Assembly (NCBI GenBank): GCA_039029195.1
Contig: JBCCGR010000025.1
Span: 1 to 62,444, forward strand
Source of the DNA: JBCCGR01 sp039029195
Lineage (GTDB): Bacteria; Pseudomonadota; Alphaproteobacteria; Rhizobiales; Rhizobiaceae
Length of the DNA: 62,444 bases
Reading direction: 5' to 3'
This document shows positions 43,376 through 51,775 of the stretch, one piece after another. Below the pieces are notes generated by a model. It was not told the DNA's origin. It ran no database searches and saw only the letters and a program-made list of their open reading frames with translations. The translations under genes and the position numbers were made by a program. Position 1 is the stretch's first letter. The number at the start of each line of letters is the position of its first letter.

Positions 43376-44434
43376 TTAGTTGATGTCTTTGTCCGTGCCA
43401 GCGTTAATCTTGGCTTCCGCGTCAGCAACGGCTGCCGTCAACGCGTCAAACACTTCAGGTCCACCACGAATGTTGGACTTGAACCAGTCGTAGACCGGAG
43501 TTGCGGCCTCTTTAAATGCCGCTTTTTCAGCAGGTGTAGGTACATACAAATCACCGCCTCCGGCGACGAAGTCTTCATAGGCTTTGATCGACTTGCGCTT
43601 GGGTGACGCGAATGTCGCCTGCTGCAGAGCGGCGAAACCGTCAACGACAACGCGGCGCATATCCTCGGGCATTCCCAAGAACTTGGCGTTGTTCATCCAC
43701 CACAGTGCGCCCATGTAGGCATGTCCATCAAGCGTGACGTATTTAAGTCCGGCATCCGGGAACTTCATGCCCATAATGTCCGTGATGCCGTTCTTTGAGC
43801 CTTCCACAACGCCGGTCTGGAAAGATGTGAAGAGTTCAGGCCACGGAATTGGAGTTGGGGCTGCACCCAGTGCTCGGACAAGTTCCTGCGGAAGATCCGC
43901 CACCACGGTGCGGATTTTGAGCCCATTCATATCACCAGGTTTTTGAACCCGGCGTTTTGTGTTGGCAAAGTTGCGCCAGCCGCCAGTATTGCCGATAGTC
44001 ATGAGGCGAATGCTGTTGTCCGAATCCGCCAGTGCCATTTTGCGCACCGTGCGGGTGAAGTCGCCTGAAAGCACTTCTTCTGCAATACGGTCGTTTGCCA
44101 TCAGGTATGGCAAATCAAGCACCTGCACATACGGGAAGATGCCCGATGCACCGCCGGATGTGGAAATGTAGACGTCAATCGAGCCGTCTGCGATACCCTG
44201 CAGACACTCGGCTCCCTTTGAACAAAGCTGTGTGCCGATAAAGAGCTCAACCGCAATTTTACCGTTTGAAGCGGCTTCCACATAGTTTTTGAAAACCACA
44301 AGACCATCATAGTCTTCATCGTTTTCATTGGAGTTGGCCGTGGCGCGAATGGTGTAATCTGCAGCACTGGCCGCAAGCGGTGCGGCAGTCAGTAGCGCCG
44401 AGACCATCAGCGTTTTGACTAAGGTTTTGAACAT
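43376..44434 (-). CDS. TRAP transporter solute-binding protein (DctP family)
   Basis: The product is 352 residues with a signal peptide (LVKTLMVSALLTAAPLAASA). The DctP fold includes GGWRNFANTKR and the conserved Arg segment GLKIRTVVADLP, which binds the substrate carboxylate or other anion. A Cys pair (LCSKGAEC) may form a disulfide. ATG 44434 has an ideal GGAGG site. A much longer frame through dctM is rejected. It captures an acidic substrate in the periplasm. Confidence 0.92.
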   Translation of the reverse strand: MFKTLVKTLMVSALLTAAPLAASAADYTIRATANSNENDEDYDGLVVFKNYVEAASNGKIAVELFIGTQLCSKGAECLQGIADGSIDVYISTSGGASGIFPYVQVLDLPYLMANDRIAEEVLSGDFTRTVRKMALADSDNSIRLMTIGNTGGWRNFANTKRRVQKPGDMNGLKIRTVVADLPQELVRALGAAPTPIPWPELFTSFQTGVVEGSKNGITDIMGMKFPDAGLKYVTLDGHAYMGALWWMNNAKFLGMPEDMRRVVVDGFAALQQATFASPKRKSIKAYEDFVAGGGDLYVPTPAEKAAFKEAATPVYDWFKSNIRGGPEVFDALTAAVADAEAKINAGTDKDIN

Positions 44435-44460
44435 GCTTTCCTCCTTGGTGTGTTCAAATT

Positions 44461-45960
44461 CTAATTCACGAAGCCTGTAAGGCGCGGAATAGTCATCGAG
44501 ATTGCCGGGATGTAGGTGATCAGGAAGATCACCAGAATTTCCACGGCGAGAAATGGCAGAATAGCCTTCGACAGGGTCTCGACCTTCTCGCCCGACACGG
44601 ACGAGGCCACGAATAAGACAAGTCCCATGGGTGGCGTTGCCAGCCCCACTGTCAGGTTCACGGACATGATGATCGCGAAATGAACCGGGTGGACGCCAAG
44701 ATCCACAAAGATCGGGCCCAAAATGGGGCCAAGGATAATGATTGCCGGTCCCGCATCCAAAAACATGCCAACGACAAATAGCAGAAGGTTGATGAGGAAC
44801 AACAGAATCAGCGGCTCCTCTGATAGACCCAGCATGAAAGATGCCAGCTGCTCCGGTGCGTGTGACAAGCTGACAACGGTCTTGAATGCCACGGCGGCGC
44901 CGACAAGCAGGAGGACCGTGGACGCACCCAACGCCGATTTGGTCAGGATGGCCGGAAGATCCTTCAGGCTCATGGATTTGAGCACAAAGAAAGAGATCAA
45001 AAGCGCATAAGCGACTGCAACTGCCGAAGCTTCCGTTGGTGTGAACACCCCGACAAGAATACCACCCAGAATGATGATCGGCGCCTGAAGGGGTGCAACG
45101 GCTTTCTTGCAAACAATGCGGAAATCGCTGGAAACCTGACCGCGAATGGCCACCAGAACGACATGAGCGATCACCAGGAACACGACGACGGAAATCCACA
45201 AGGAGAGCGTGCTGCTGCTGAGTGACGGCAGGCTCATCAACGAAACGACAGCGCCTGAGAGCCCATAAAGCACTGCTGCAAGGTTGAGACGAAGCAGCAC
45301 GAAGGACAACCAGCTTTCCGTTGCTGAAATATCCTGATTGGCGTGAACGATGCGCTCTGCCTTTGGCAGATCATACTTGTCGGCCATCAGCCGCACCACA
45401 AGCATCAGGCCAACACCAACCATGACGCCAGGCACAATGCCGGCAAGGAAGAGTGCCGCAACGCTTTCGCCCATCACATAGGCATAGATGATCATGATGC
45501 CGGACGGCGGAATGATGGGCCCGATCACCGAACTTGCAGCGGTGACGGCGGCGGCAAATTTTCTGGTGTAGCCGTTTTTTTCCATCGCCGGGATGAGGGT
45601 TGAACCCAGTGCAGACGTGTCTGCCACGGCTGACCCTGACAATCCGGCAAACAGAATTGACGACAGGATGTTCACATGTGCCAGCCCACCGCGCAGATGG
45701 CCCATCAGAGCTTGTGAAAATTCCACCAGGCGCGTGGTGATGCCGCCCCGGTTCATCAGTTCACCGGCCAGCATGAAGAACGGTAGGGCCATCAGCGGGA
45801 AGGAATCCATCCCATTGTAAACATTACGATAAAGCAGCGCCATGTCGCGCTCTTGGCCAGCCAGCCACAGCAGCGCACCGGGCGCCACCAGAAGTGCGAA
45901 GAAGACCGGTAGCCCAATGAGCAGGAAGAACAGAAAGACGGGGAGGAACCAAACAAGCAT
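44461..45960 (-). CDS. TRAP transporter large permease (DctM)
   Basis: The product is 499 residues; typical DctM is about 430. Family blocks are GLSGSAVADTSALGSTLIPAM, VIGPIIPPSGIMIIYAYV and GLATPPMGLVLFV. About 70 extra residues near 195-275 include one or two added hydrophobic helices. It starts at the stop of dctQ (TGATG). It is the membrane pump, driven by sodium or protons. Confidence 0.92.
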   Translation of the reverse strand: MLVWFLPVFLFFLLIGLPVFFALLVAPGALLWLAGQERDMALLYRNVYNGMDSFPLMALPFFMLAGELMNRGGITTRLVEFSQALMGHLRGGLAHVNILSSILFAGLSGSAVADTSALGSTLIPAMEKNGYTRKFAAAVTAASSVIGPIIPPSGIMIIYAYVMGESVAALFLAGIVPGVMVGVGLMLVVRLMADKYDLPKAERIVHANQDISATESWLSFVLLRLNLAAVLYGLSGAVVSLMSLPSLSSSTLSLWISVVVFLVIAHVVLVAIRGQVSSDFRIVCKKAVAPLQAPIIILGGILVGVFTPTEASAVAVAYALLISFFVLKSMSLKDLPAILTKSALGASTVLLLVGAAVAFKTVVSLSHAPEQLASFMLGLSEEPLILLFLINLLLFVVGMFLDAGPAIIILGPILGPIFVDLGVHPVHFAIIMSVNLTVGLATPPMGLVLFVASSVSGEKVETLSKAILPFLAVEILVIFLITYIPAISMTIPRLTGFVN

Positions 45961-46553
45961 CAGTCTGCTCCCGCCATCATCATGTGACTGTCTTTGGGAA
46001 GATCAGCGTCAGGTTTGATGAGGCCGATCAGGGTGCGCAAGATCAGTTCCGCATTCACCATCAAAAGCAGGAACACGCCAAGGAGCAGCGAACCGTACAT
46101 GTAACGCAGCTTCACTTTGATTGATTCACCGCCAAAAAGGTCAAGCGGAATGCGCAGTGATGACGAATTGAAGTTCCCGCCAAAACCCATTGTGTGGTTC
46201 CAGCCAAAAGTGATGGCAACAATCAGCGTGATAGCTGAGAGAACAAACAGAATGAGGTAGATCAGGCTGGCGACACGTTTGGGCAGCGCTTCGGGCACCA
46301 TGTCGATCGCCACGAAACCGCCCCAGCGATAGGCGGACGGCGCGACGAGCCCGGTCATCCACAGCATGAGAAACCGCGCGGCCTCATCCGGCCAGGGCAG
46401 GGCATTGTTGAAGATGTAGCGGGCAACAACCTGCAGCAGGATGACGAAAACCATCAGACCAAGCGCCACCCATGCGATTTGGCGCCCGATGAGCAGGATC
46501 ACACTGTTGATGGAAAAAATGATGCGCAGGAGCGCGGTCAATAGCCCCGTCAT
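45960..46553 (-). CDS. TRAP transporter small permease (DctQ)
   Basis: The product is 197 residues with four membrane helices and the DctQ core EAARFLMLWMTGLVAPSAYRWGGFVAIDM. It is the first gene of the dctQ-dctM-dctP transporter operon. The upstream region carries DeoR-like operator words. Confidence 0.9.
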   Translation of the reverse strand: MTGLLTALLRIIFSINSVILLIGRQIAWVALGLMVFVILLQVVARYIFNNALPWPDEAARFLMLWMTGLVAPSAYRWGGFVAIDMVPEALPKRVASLIYLILFVLSAITLIVAITFGWNHTMGFGGNFNSSSLRIPLDLFGGESIKVKLRYMYGSLLLGVFLLLMVNAELILRTLIGLIKPDADLPKDSHMMMAGAD

Positions 46554-46940
46554 TCAAATCCTCCCGGCAGCGCATCTTGTCGAAGCGCTTGCATGAACTG
46601 GCCATACTGGAGCATCAAGCTTCCCCATTCGCGACGAGGAAAGCGGTGGGACCCCCGACCTTCCGTGCGGCTGACGCCCAAACAGCACAAGCCGTTCTCT
46701 GCGCCAGATACGCCACTTCCTATTGCGAATTGACGAGCACAATTTTTCATCACACGTGCCTGTGTCACCTGTGCTTAGATTTGCCCTTGATACCTATCGA
46801 ACGGGATCAACGGTTCGAGCAGAGCTTCAGGTGAGTTTCCTCCCGGCTCGTACCGATTTTCGTTTCAACGGCGCGAGCTTTCGAAATTGTCAGCAATACG
46901 AAAGAAAATGTCAAGCGGATATGCAGGATCCAACGTTTGA
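46554..46940. promoter_or_regulatory. Promoter region of TRAP operon with DeoR-like operators
   Basis: No gene is supported here. TTTTCGTTTC (46857-46866) and ACGAAAGAAAAT (46898-46909) are facing copies of the same TTTCGTTT-type word seen upstream of the DeoR gene. They lie about 305-355 nt upstream of the dctQ start, directly downstream of the deoR gene, so the dctQ leader may be long. Confidence 0.45.
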
Positions 46941-47729
46941 TCAACCGTTCGGACCAGCTTCCACCAGTTCCACGTTCGCGTCGTCACAAAGCGCACGCAG
47001 ATTGTCATTGCTGCACTGGTCAGTCACAAAAACATCCACCTGATTGAGGTGTCCAATGCGAATTGGGGCGGTGCGTTCATACTTGGTTGCGTCCGCTGCA
47101 AGGATGACATGGCGCGAGTTTTCTACGATGGCGCGAGCCACATGAGCTTCGCGCAAATCATAGTCAAGAAGGCTGCCATCACCGCCGATTGCGGAGGCCC
47201 CGATCACGGCAATATCGGCTCTGAACTGGCGGATGAAATCGACCGCCGCTCCCCCGACAATGGCCCCATCCGAATGACGGACAACCCCGCCAGGCACCAT
47301 GATTTCGATGCTCGGATATTTCCTTAAATCGTTGGCAATGTTGACATTATCAGTGATGATCTTCAGATCCAGATGATTGGCCAAAGCGTTGGCAACTGCT
47401 GCTGTGGTCGTGCCTACATTGATCATGAGTGCTGTGTGATTGGGGATGCGCCGCGCAACCTCCGCACCAATAAGTTCCTTTTGCCGGGTGGCAATGTTCT
47501 TACGCGCTTCGTAGCTTGTATACTCCACGCCAGATAGCAGAGACGCGCCACCATGAAACCGCACCACCTCATTGGCGTCAGCGAGAATCTGAAGGTCTTT
47601 GCGAATGGTTTGCGGTGTGGTGGCAAATATTTCGGCGAGATCATCAACCAGCACCCGGCCTTGCTGCCGAATGTGGTTGAGCACCGCTGTCTGGCGGGCC
47701 GTCAGCTTTTCTTTCGTGACCATCAACAT
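46941..47729 (-). CDS. DeoR-family transcriptional regulator (GlpR/YihW type)
   Basis: The product is 262 residues. The N-terminal HTH is TARQTAVLNHIRQQGRVLVDD and TPQTIRKDLQILADANEVVRF with the usual HGGA. The DeoR C-terminal sugar-phosphate sensor has INVGTTTAAVANAL, ITDNVNIANDL and GGDGSLLDYDLREA. It probably represses the adjacent TRAP/catabolic genes until a phosphorylated sugar intermediate appears. ATG 47723 is an alternative start. Confidence 0.92.
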   Translation of the reverse strand: MLMVTKEKLTARQTAVLNHIRQQGRVLVDDLAEIFATTPQTIRKDLQILADANEVVRFHGGASLLSGVEYTSYEARKNIATRQKELIGAEVARRIPNHTALMINVGTTTAAVANALANHLDLKIITDNVNIANDLRKYPSIEIMVPGGVVRHSDGAIVGGAAVDFIRQFRADIAVIGASAIGGDGSLLDYDLREAHVARAIVENSRHVILAADATKYERTAPIRIGHLNQVDVFVTDQCSNDNLRALCDDANVELVEAGPNG

Positions 47730-47737
47730 CTCGCGCC

Positions 47738-47767
47738 TTTCGTTTCATAATCTCTCATAAAACGAAA
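47738..47767. promoter_or_regulatory. DeoR-type operator upstream of its own gene
   Basis: TTTCGTTT (47738-47745) and AAACGAAA (47760-47767) form a perfect inverted pair about 10 nt upstream of the regulator start. This is a position that suits autorepression. DeoR-family regulators are known to bind repeated TTTCG-type words. Confidence 0.5.
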
Positions 47768-47897
47768 ACAATCGCAATAATTGTGAACCTGTTCAGTGTT
47801 GAATAGAAGAAGTCGACCAACGCCCTTGGCAACACTGTATCTGTTCATGCAATGATGATATCCCAATGGGATTGCCGGTTGCTTCGGGCCTGATTTG

Positions 47898-49190
47898 ATG
47901 ACTGATATTGCTTCACGCACCTATGATCACAATTGGAAAATCGATCCGATTGTGCGCTCGCTGATTGATACGGATTTTTACAAGTTGCTGATGTCGCAGT
48001 CGGTGTTCACCAACAAGCCCGACGTGGACGTGACGTTCAATCTCATCAACCGCTCAAAGCATGTGCCGCTGGCAAAGCTGGTGGACGAAGGCGAGCTGCG
48101 CGAGCAGCTTGACCACATTCGAACGCTTTCATTGTCTCGTGGCGAAAGTACGTGGCTGCGCGGTAACATGTTTTACGGCAAGCGCGCCATGTTCCGTCCC
48201 GACTTTATGGAGTGGTTTGAGAACGTAAAGCTGCCCGCCTACCATCTGGAGCGGGTGGGGGATCAGTACGAACTCACATTCGAGGGCAAATGGCCGGAGG
48301 TCATGCTTTGGGAAATACCCGCCCTTTCGGTGCTCACAGAATTGCGGTCCCGCGCGGTGCTGAAGGGCATGGGCCGGTTTGAACTTCAGGTTCTCTATGC
48401 GCGTGCCATGACCCGGGTGTGGGAAAAGGTTGAGGCGCTGCGCGACATTGAGGATCTCGCCATTGCAGACTTTGGCACCCGGCGCCGCCACTCGCATCTG
48501 TGGCAGGACTGGTGCGTGCAGGCGATGAGCGAGGGGTTGAAGGAGAAGTTTGTCGGCACCTCGAACTGCCTCATCGCCATGCGGCGTGAGCTGGAGGCGA
48601 TTGGCACAAATGCGCACGAACTGCCCATGGTTTACAGCGCGATTGCCCAATCCGACGAAGAGCTTGCGGACGCCCCCTATCAGGTTTTGAAAGACTGGGA
48701 ACGGGACCACGACGCCAATCTTTTGATCATCCTGCCGGACACTTATGGCACTAAGAGTTTTCTTGATTCAGCACCGGACTGGCTGTCGTCCTGGACCGGT
48801 ATCCGCGTTGACAGCGGCGATCCGATCGAGATCGGCGAATATGCGCTGAAGTGGTGGCAAGAGCGCGGGGAAGACCCGCAGACCAAGCGCATTATCTTTT
48901 CAGATGGGCTTGATGTGGCTGAGATGATCAATCTGAGCAATCACTTCGATGGCCGCGCCCGCATCAGCTTTGGTTGGGGGACATTGCTCACCAATGATTT
49001 TCGAAATCTGAGCGAAAATGATGGCCTCGCGCCCATGTCATTGGTTTGTAAGGCGACCAAAGCGAACGGCCAGCCAACGGTGAAGCTTTCCGACAATCCC
49101 AACAAGGCCATGGGCCCTGACGACGAAATCACCCGTTATAAACGCGTCTTCAACGTCGGCGACCAAAAAGCTGTCGCGCTGGAGGTGTAG
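47898..49190 (+). CDS. pncB: Nicotinate phosphoribosyltransferase
   Basis: The product is about 430 residues. It has the family core LIDTDFYKLLMSQSVF, DFGTRRRHSHLWQDW, GTSNCLIAMRRELEAIGTNAHE and GIRVDSGDPIEIGE. It converts nicotinate and PRPP to nicotinate mononucleotide, an NAD salvage step in the cytoplasm. The ATG at 47898 follows a TTG. It is divergent from the DeoR gene; the 47768-47897 gap includes a GAACCTGTTC word at 47784. Confidence 0.95.
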   Translation: MTDIASRTYDHNWKIDPIVRSLIDTDFYKLLMSQSVFTNKPDVDVTFNLINRSKHVPLAKLVDEGELREQLDHIRTLSLSRGESTWLRGNMFYGKRAMFRPDFMEWFENVKLPAYHLERVGDQYELTFEGKWPEVMLWEIPALSVLTELRSRAVLKGMGRFELQVLYARAMTRVWEKVEALRDIEDLAIADFGTRRRHSHLWQDWCVQAMSEGLKEKFVGTSNCLIAMRRELEAIGTNAHELPMVYSAIAQSDEELADAPYQVLKDWERDHDANLLIILPDTYGTKSFLDSAPDWLSSWTGIRVDSGDPIEIGEYALKWWQERGEDPQTKRIIFSDGLDVAEMINLSNHFDGRARISFGWGTLLTNDFRNLSENDGLAPMSLVCKATKANGQPTVKLSDNPNKAMGPDDEITRYKRVFNVGDQKAVALEV

Positions 49191-49250
49191 CTGGGGGAAT
49201 GGACGCCCCGCTCTTTCAATGTTGAAATGTTGGTTCCGATGTTGGGAAAA

Positions 49251-49326
<76 letters not shown>

Positions 49327-49436
49327 ACGGTGCGGTGTCGCACAAGCGGGATGAAAGACCATCCAATCTGTTGCCCGAATACAAAATGGCGATCCGGTTT
49401 TCAAGCTGTTCGTCCGCTTTTTGATGCGGACCTTTC

Positions 49437-49472
49437 AAAAGAAAACCCGCCGGAGTTTTAAATCCGACGGGT
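49437..49472 (-). terminator. Intrinsic terminator downstream of DUF1127 gene
   Basis: Stem ACCCGTCGGA / TCCGGCGGGT on the minus strand (one mismatch, arms 49445-49454 and 49463-49472), followed by TTTTCTTTT. A second, perfect 11-bp stem-loop (49524-49534 with 49543-49553) lies 9 nt past the DUF1127 stop and may protect its 3' end. Confidence 0.75.
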
Positions 49473-49561
49473 CAATTATTGCACCGGACAAAGCACTGGC
49501 TTTGGGTCGGTAACTTTGAACGAGACACTTCAGAACAACTGCTCTGAAGTGTCCCAGGTAA

Positions 49562-49699
49562 TTACAGGCGGATTTCTGCGCGGGGCAGGTCAGCACCAGC
49601 AAGTCCGATGTCTTCCAGCTGACGTGGTGAAAGCTGTGAAAGGACCTGGCGGGCACGGCGCTTGGATGCCCAGTCTTGATAACGGCGTACAAAGCTCAT
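49562..49699 (-). CDS. DUF1127 microprotein
   Basis: The product is 45 residues: MSFVRRYQDW..KRRARQVLSQLSPRQLEDIGLAGADLPR.. with the Arg-rich start and the LSxRxLxDIGL core of DUF1127. A good GGAG site precedes the ATG. In Agrobacterium and other alphaproteobacteria such proteins bind RNA or regulators and affect phosphate and carbon physiology. The tandem operator at 49792-49828 lies upstream and two stem-loops follow. Confidence 0.9.
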   Translation of the reverse strand: MSFVRRYQDWASKRRARQVLSQLSPRQLEDIGLAGADLPRAEIRL

Positions 49700-49791
49700 C
49701 GTTCTTCTCCTTGAACAATTCGCCTTTGCGACCATCGCATTGGCTGATCGGCAAATAGGGCTCGTTTGAGCATCTCACCAGTGAGAAAAAT

Positions 49792-49828
49792 GCATGTCTC
49801 GTATGCACTTTTCGCATGTCTTTTATGC
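49792..49828. promoter_or_regulatory. Tandem GCAT-N7-ATGC operator
   Basis: GCATGTCTCGTATGC (49792-49806) and GCATGTCTTTTATGC (49814-49828) are two copies of one imperfect palindrome with a 22-bp period, about two helical turns. They lie about 95-130 nt upstream of the DUF1127 start. This is the expected layout for two dimers on one DNA face. 49829-50080 otherwise shows only AT-rich DNA and no gene. Confidence 0.5.
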
Positions 49829-50080
49829 GACAGAAGAAATGTCGAGAAATCTAAATAAGTGTTAAAAAACAGATAACTAGAACAGATCGAGTGCGGGGTA
49901 AATTCGACAGGATTTTCAGAAATTGCGACCTCGAACCGACGTAATTTCGGCCTGCTTGCGCGCTGTCAACCCTGCCGGAAAATCAGGGCAAAATTCAAAG
50001 AATGAGCAAATTCAATTGCTTGATCTCGGGAGTATTGCCTCGCAAGCGAGCAGGTGTTCTGGCCGGGGGAAATCCGTAAA

Positions 50081-50836
50081 TCAAACCACGGCGGCGCTGA
50101 TGATCGGATGCCGGGTTAGCGGGCCGTTCTCTTCGAATTCATCTCCCGCCTGGTGCGCATCAGAGGCGGCTTGATGATATTTCACGGGATCTGGTGTTGC
50201 ATTGGCGACTTTTGCAGCCATGTCCTGTGCCATCATGGCCTCGAATGAGCGGGCAAGGCGCGGGTTTGCCTCCAGAAGTTGCTCCAGATCATCCACGTCC
50301 CAGGAAATCAATCGTGCGCCCGAAGCCAGGTCAACGGTCGCAGAGGCGGTGCCGCCCGACAAGAAAGCAACTTCCCCAATGAAGCCGGGCTTAGCCATCT
50401 CGACCGCTCTTCCTCTGCGCTGAACCCGCATGCGACCGTTGAGAACATAGTGCATTTTGTCTGGCTTCTCGCCCTCGGCGGTCAAGCGGATCAACTCATC
50501 CGTTTTTCGATTGGTACCGCGCGCCATCAACCGCCGAAAATCGCCGGGAAGAAGTAGCTTGAAATGGGGATAGGCCACTGCATGACGTCCCAGATTGAGC
50601 AAAGGCGAGTGATCCACAAACAGGCTGAGCAGACCGAACAGAGTTGCGGATCCAATCACGAGGCTGGCGATGATGGCATCCCAGAGCGGCAGGTCGGGAT
50701 GATAATAGTAGTAGGCGATGTAGAAACAGGTGCCCGACAGGACCAGACTGCGCAGGATGAATTGGTTTCTGAAAAGAAATCCCAGCGCATAAGCCGCCAT
50801 CGCGCAGTAAACCAGCAATTCTGTTCCGAATGTCAA
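50081..50836 (-). CDS. Popeye-like membrane protein with cyclic-nucleotide-binding domain
   Basis: The product is 251 residues. Three hydrophobic helices lie in the first ~85 residues (LLVYCAMAAYALGFLF, SLVLSGTCFYIAYYY, ASLVIGSATLFGLLSL). A cNMP-binding-type beta-roll follows: HYVLNGRMRVQRRGRAVEMAK and GFIGEVAFLSGG..ATVDLASGARLISW. There is no helix-turn-helix, so it is not a Crp-type regulator. The layout recalls bacterial Popeye (POPDC) proteins. The usual phosphate-cassette Arg is not obvious in FLSGGTASATV. The 50837-51077 gap has no supported gene. Confidence 0.75.
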   Translation of the reverse strand: MTFGTELLVYCAMAAYALGFLFRNQFILRSLVLSGTCFYIAYYYYHPDLPLWDAIIASLVIGSATLFGLLSLFVDHSPLLNLGRHAVAYPHFKLLLPGDFRRLMARGTNRKTDELIRLTAEGEKPDKMHYVLNGRMRVQRRGRAVEMAKPGFIGEVAFLSGGTASATVDLASGARLISWDVDDLEQLLEANPRLARSFEAMMAQDMAAKVANATPDPVKYHQAASDAHQAGDEFEENGPLTRHPIISAAVV

Positions 50837-51077
50837 ATTGTATGCCTCAGCCCGTTTATATTGGTCGCTGGCTAGCAGTTTTCGCCAAGACTGCCTGTGA
50901 TCAAGCGCACGGATTGAATTGCAGTGGGCAATTGGGATGCAATGAAACCGGTATGTTCATGCTTTTGTCCGCGACGCTGTGCTTGGCATCGATCGTTATC
51001 AGTTTTCAGATGTAAGGCTCTGAAATTCATCCGAAAAAGAGAAATGAGAGAGATTCCCCGGCGCTCGGATAGTTGGC

Positions 51078-51713
51078 TCAAGAGGCCGGAATGCGCGGTT
51101 GTTGCACTATGTAGAAGATGGTCGTTGGTGTGAAATCCGTCACAAGGAACTCCATTGAAACCGTCTCCGCCGGGTTGACAAACCCCTGCTCAAAAACGAT
51201 CCGGTCATAGGGTTCGAAGTCCAACCGCGCATCGGAAAACCGGTTGGATCGCACTGCGTCGGACTCGTAGGAGCGTTGATCGAAAGAAAGGCCATCGCCA
51301 TAGTCGCTCGGCCGCTCGGGATCTTCGCGCAATTCTACCTTATACGCCACCCAGGCCGCTCCAGTCCGATTGTTGGTGACCAGATGGATATGGACGAAGC
51401 CATTGGCGTGATTGCCCTTCAGCGCCCACGGATTGATCGCCCGCGTTGCACGGATGACCAGCGTGGTCGGCGCGACACTCACCATGTCCTGATGAATAAT
51501 GATGGGGTTTTTCCTGGTTCCCTTGCCACTGATCTTGCGGATCTTGAAACCGCCAAGCTGGTCAGAAAAAGCATAGGCCCCAGCAGTCCAGCCACTGGCT
51601 TTGCTGGAAGGGGAAGTGTCTACCTGGTTTTGTGGAGATTGCGCCATAGCCAGCCGGGTGATGAAACACGCCGTCAGCAGGATCGACAGAAATATGGTAG
51701 TCAGTCGGCACAT
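51078..51713 (-). CDS. Exported protein of unknown function
   Basis: The product is 211 residues starting MCRLTTIFLSILLTACFITRLAMAQ (signal peptide; the ACF context could also suit a lipoprotein but is weak). The mature domain looks all-beta (KNPIIIHQDMVSVAPTTLVIRATRAINPW, HIHLVTNNRTGAAWVAYKVELRED). No cysteines remain after processing. No family is recognised. It is cotranscribed orientation with the next exported gene (62-bp gap). Confidence 0.65.
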   Translation of the reverse strand: MCRLTTIFLSILLTACFITRLAMAQSPQNQVDTSPSSKASGWTAGAYAFSDQLGGFKIRKISGKGTRKNPIIIHQDMVSVAPTTLVIRATRAINPWALKGNHANGFVHIHLVTNNRTGAAWVAYKVELREDPERPSDYGDGLSFDQRSYESDAVRSNRFSDARLDFEPYDRIVFEQGFVNPAETVSMEFLVTDFTPTTIFYIVQQPRIPAS

Positions 51714-51775
51714 AGGACACGATTTCAAATCGTATCTGGTTCGTCAAATCACACCTTCTGGTGGGGTTGCCACGC

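Noticed and set aside
44435..45199. In-frame upstream extension of the TRAP binding protein
   Set aside because: It lies entirely inside dctM. The ATG at 44434 has an ideal ribosome site and begins a proper signal peptide.
50830..51015. Plus-strand frame between the Popeye-like gene and the next exported gene
   Set aside because: No ribosome site, overlaps the Popeye-like start and has no recognisable features.
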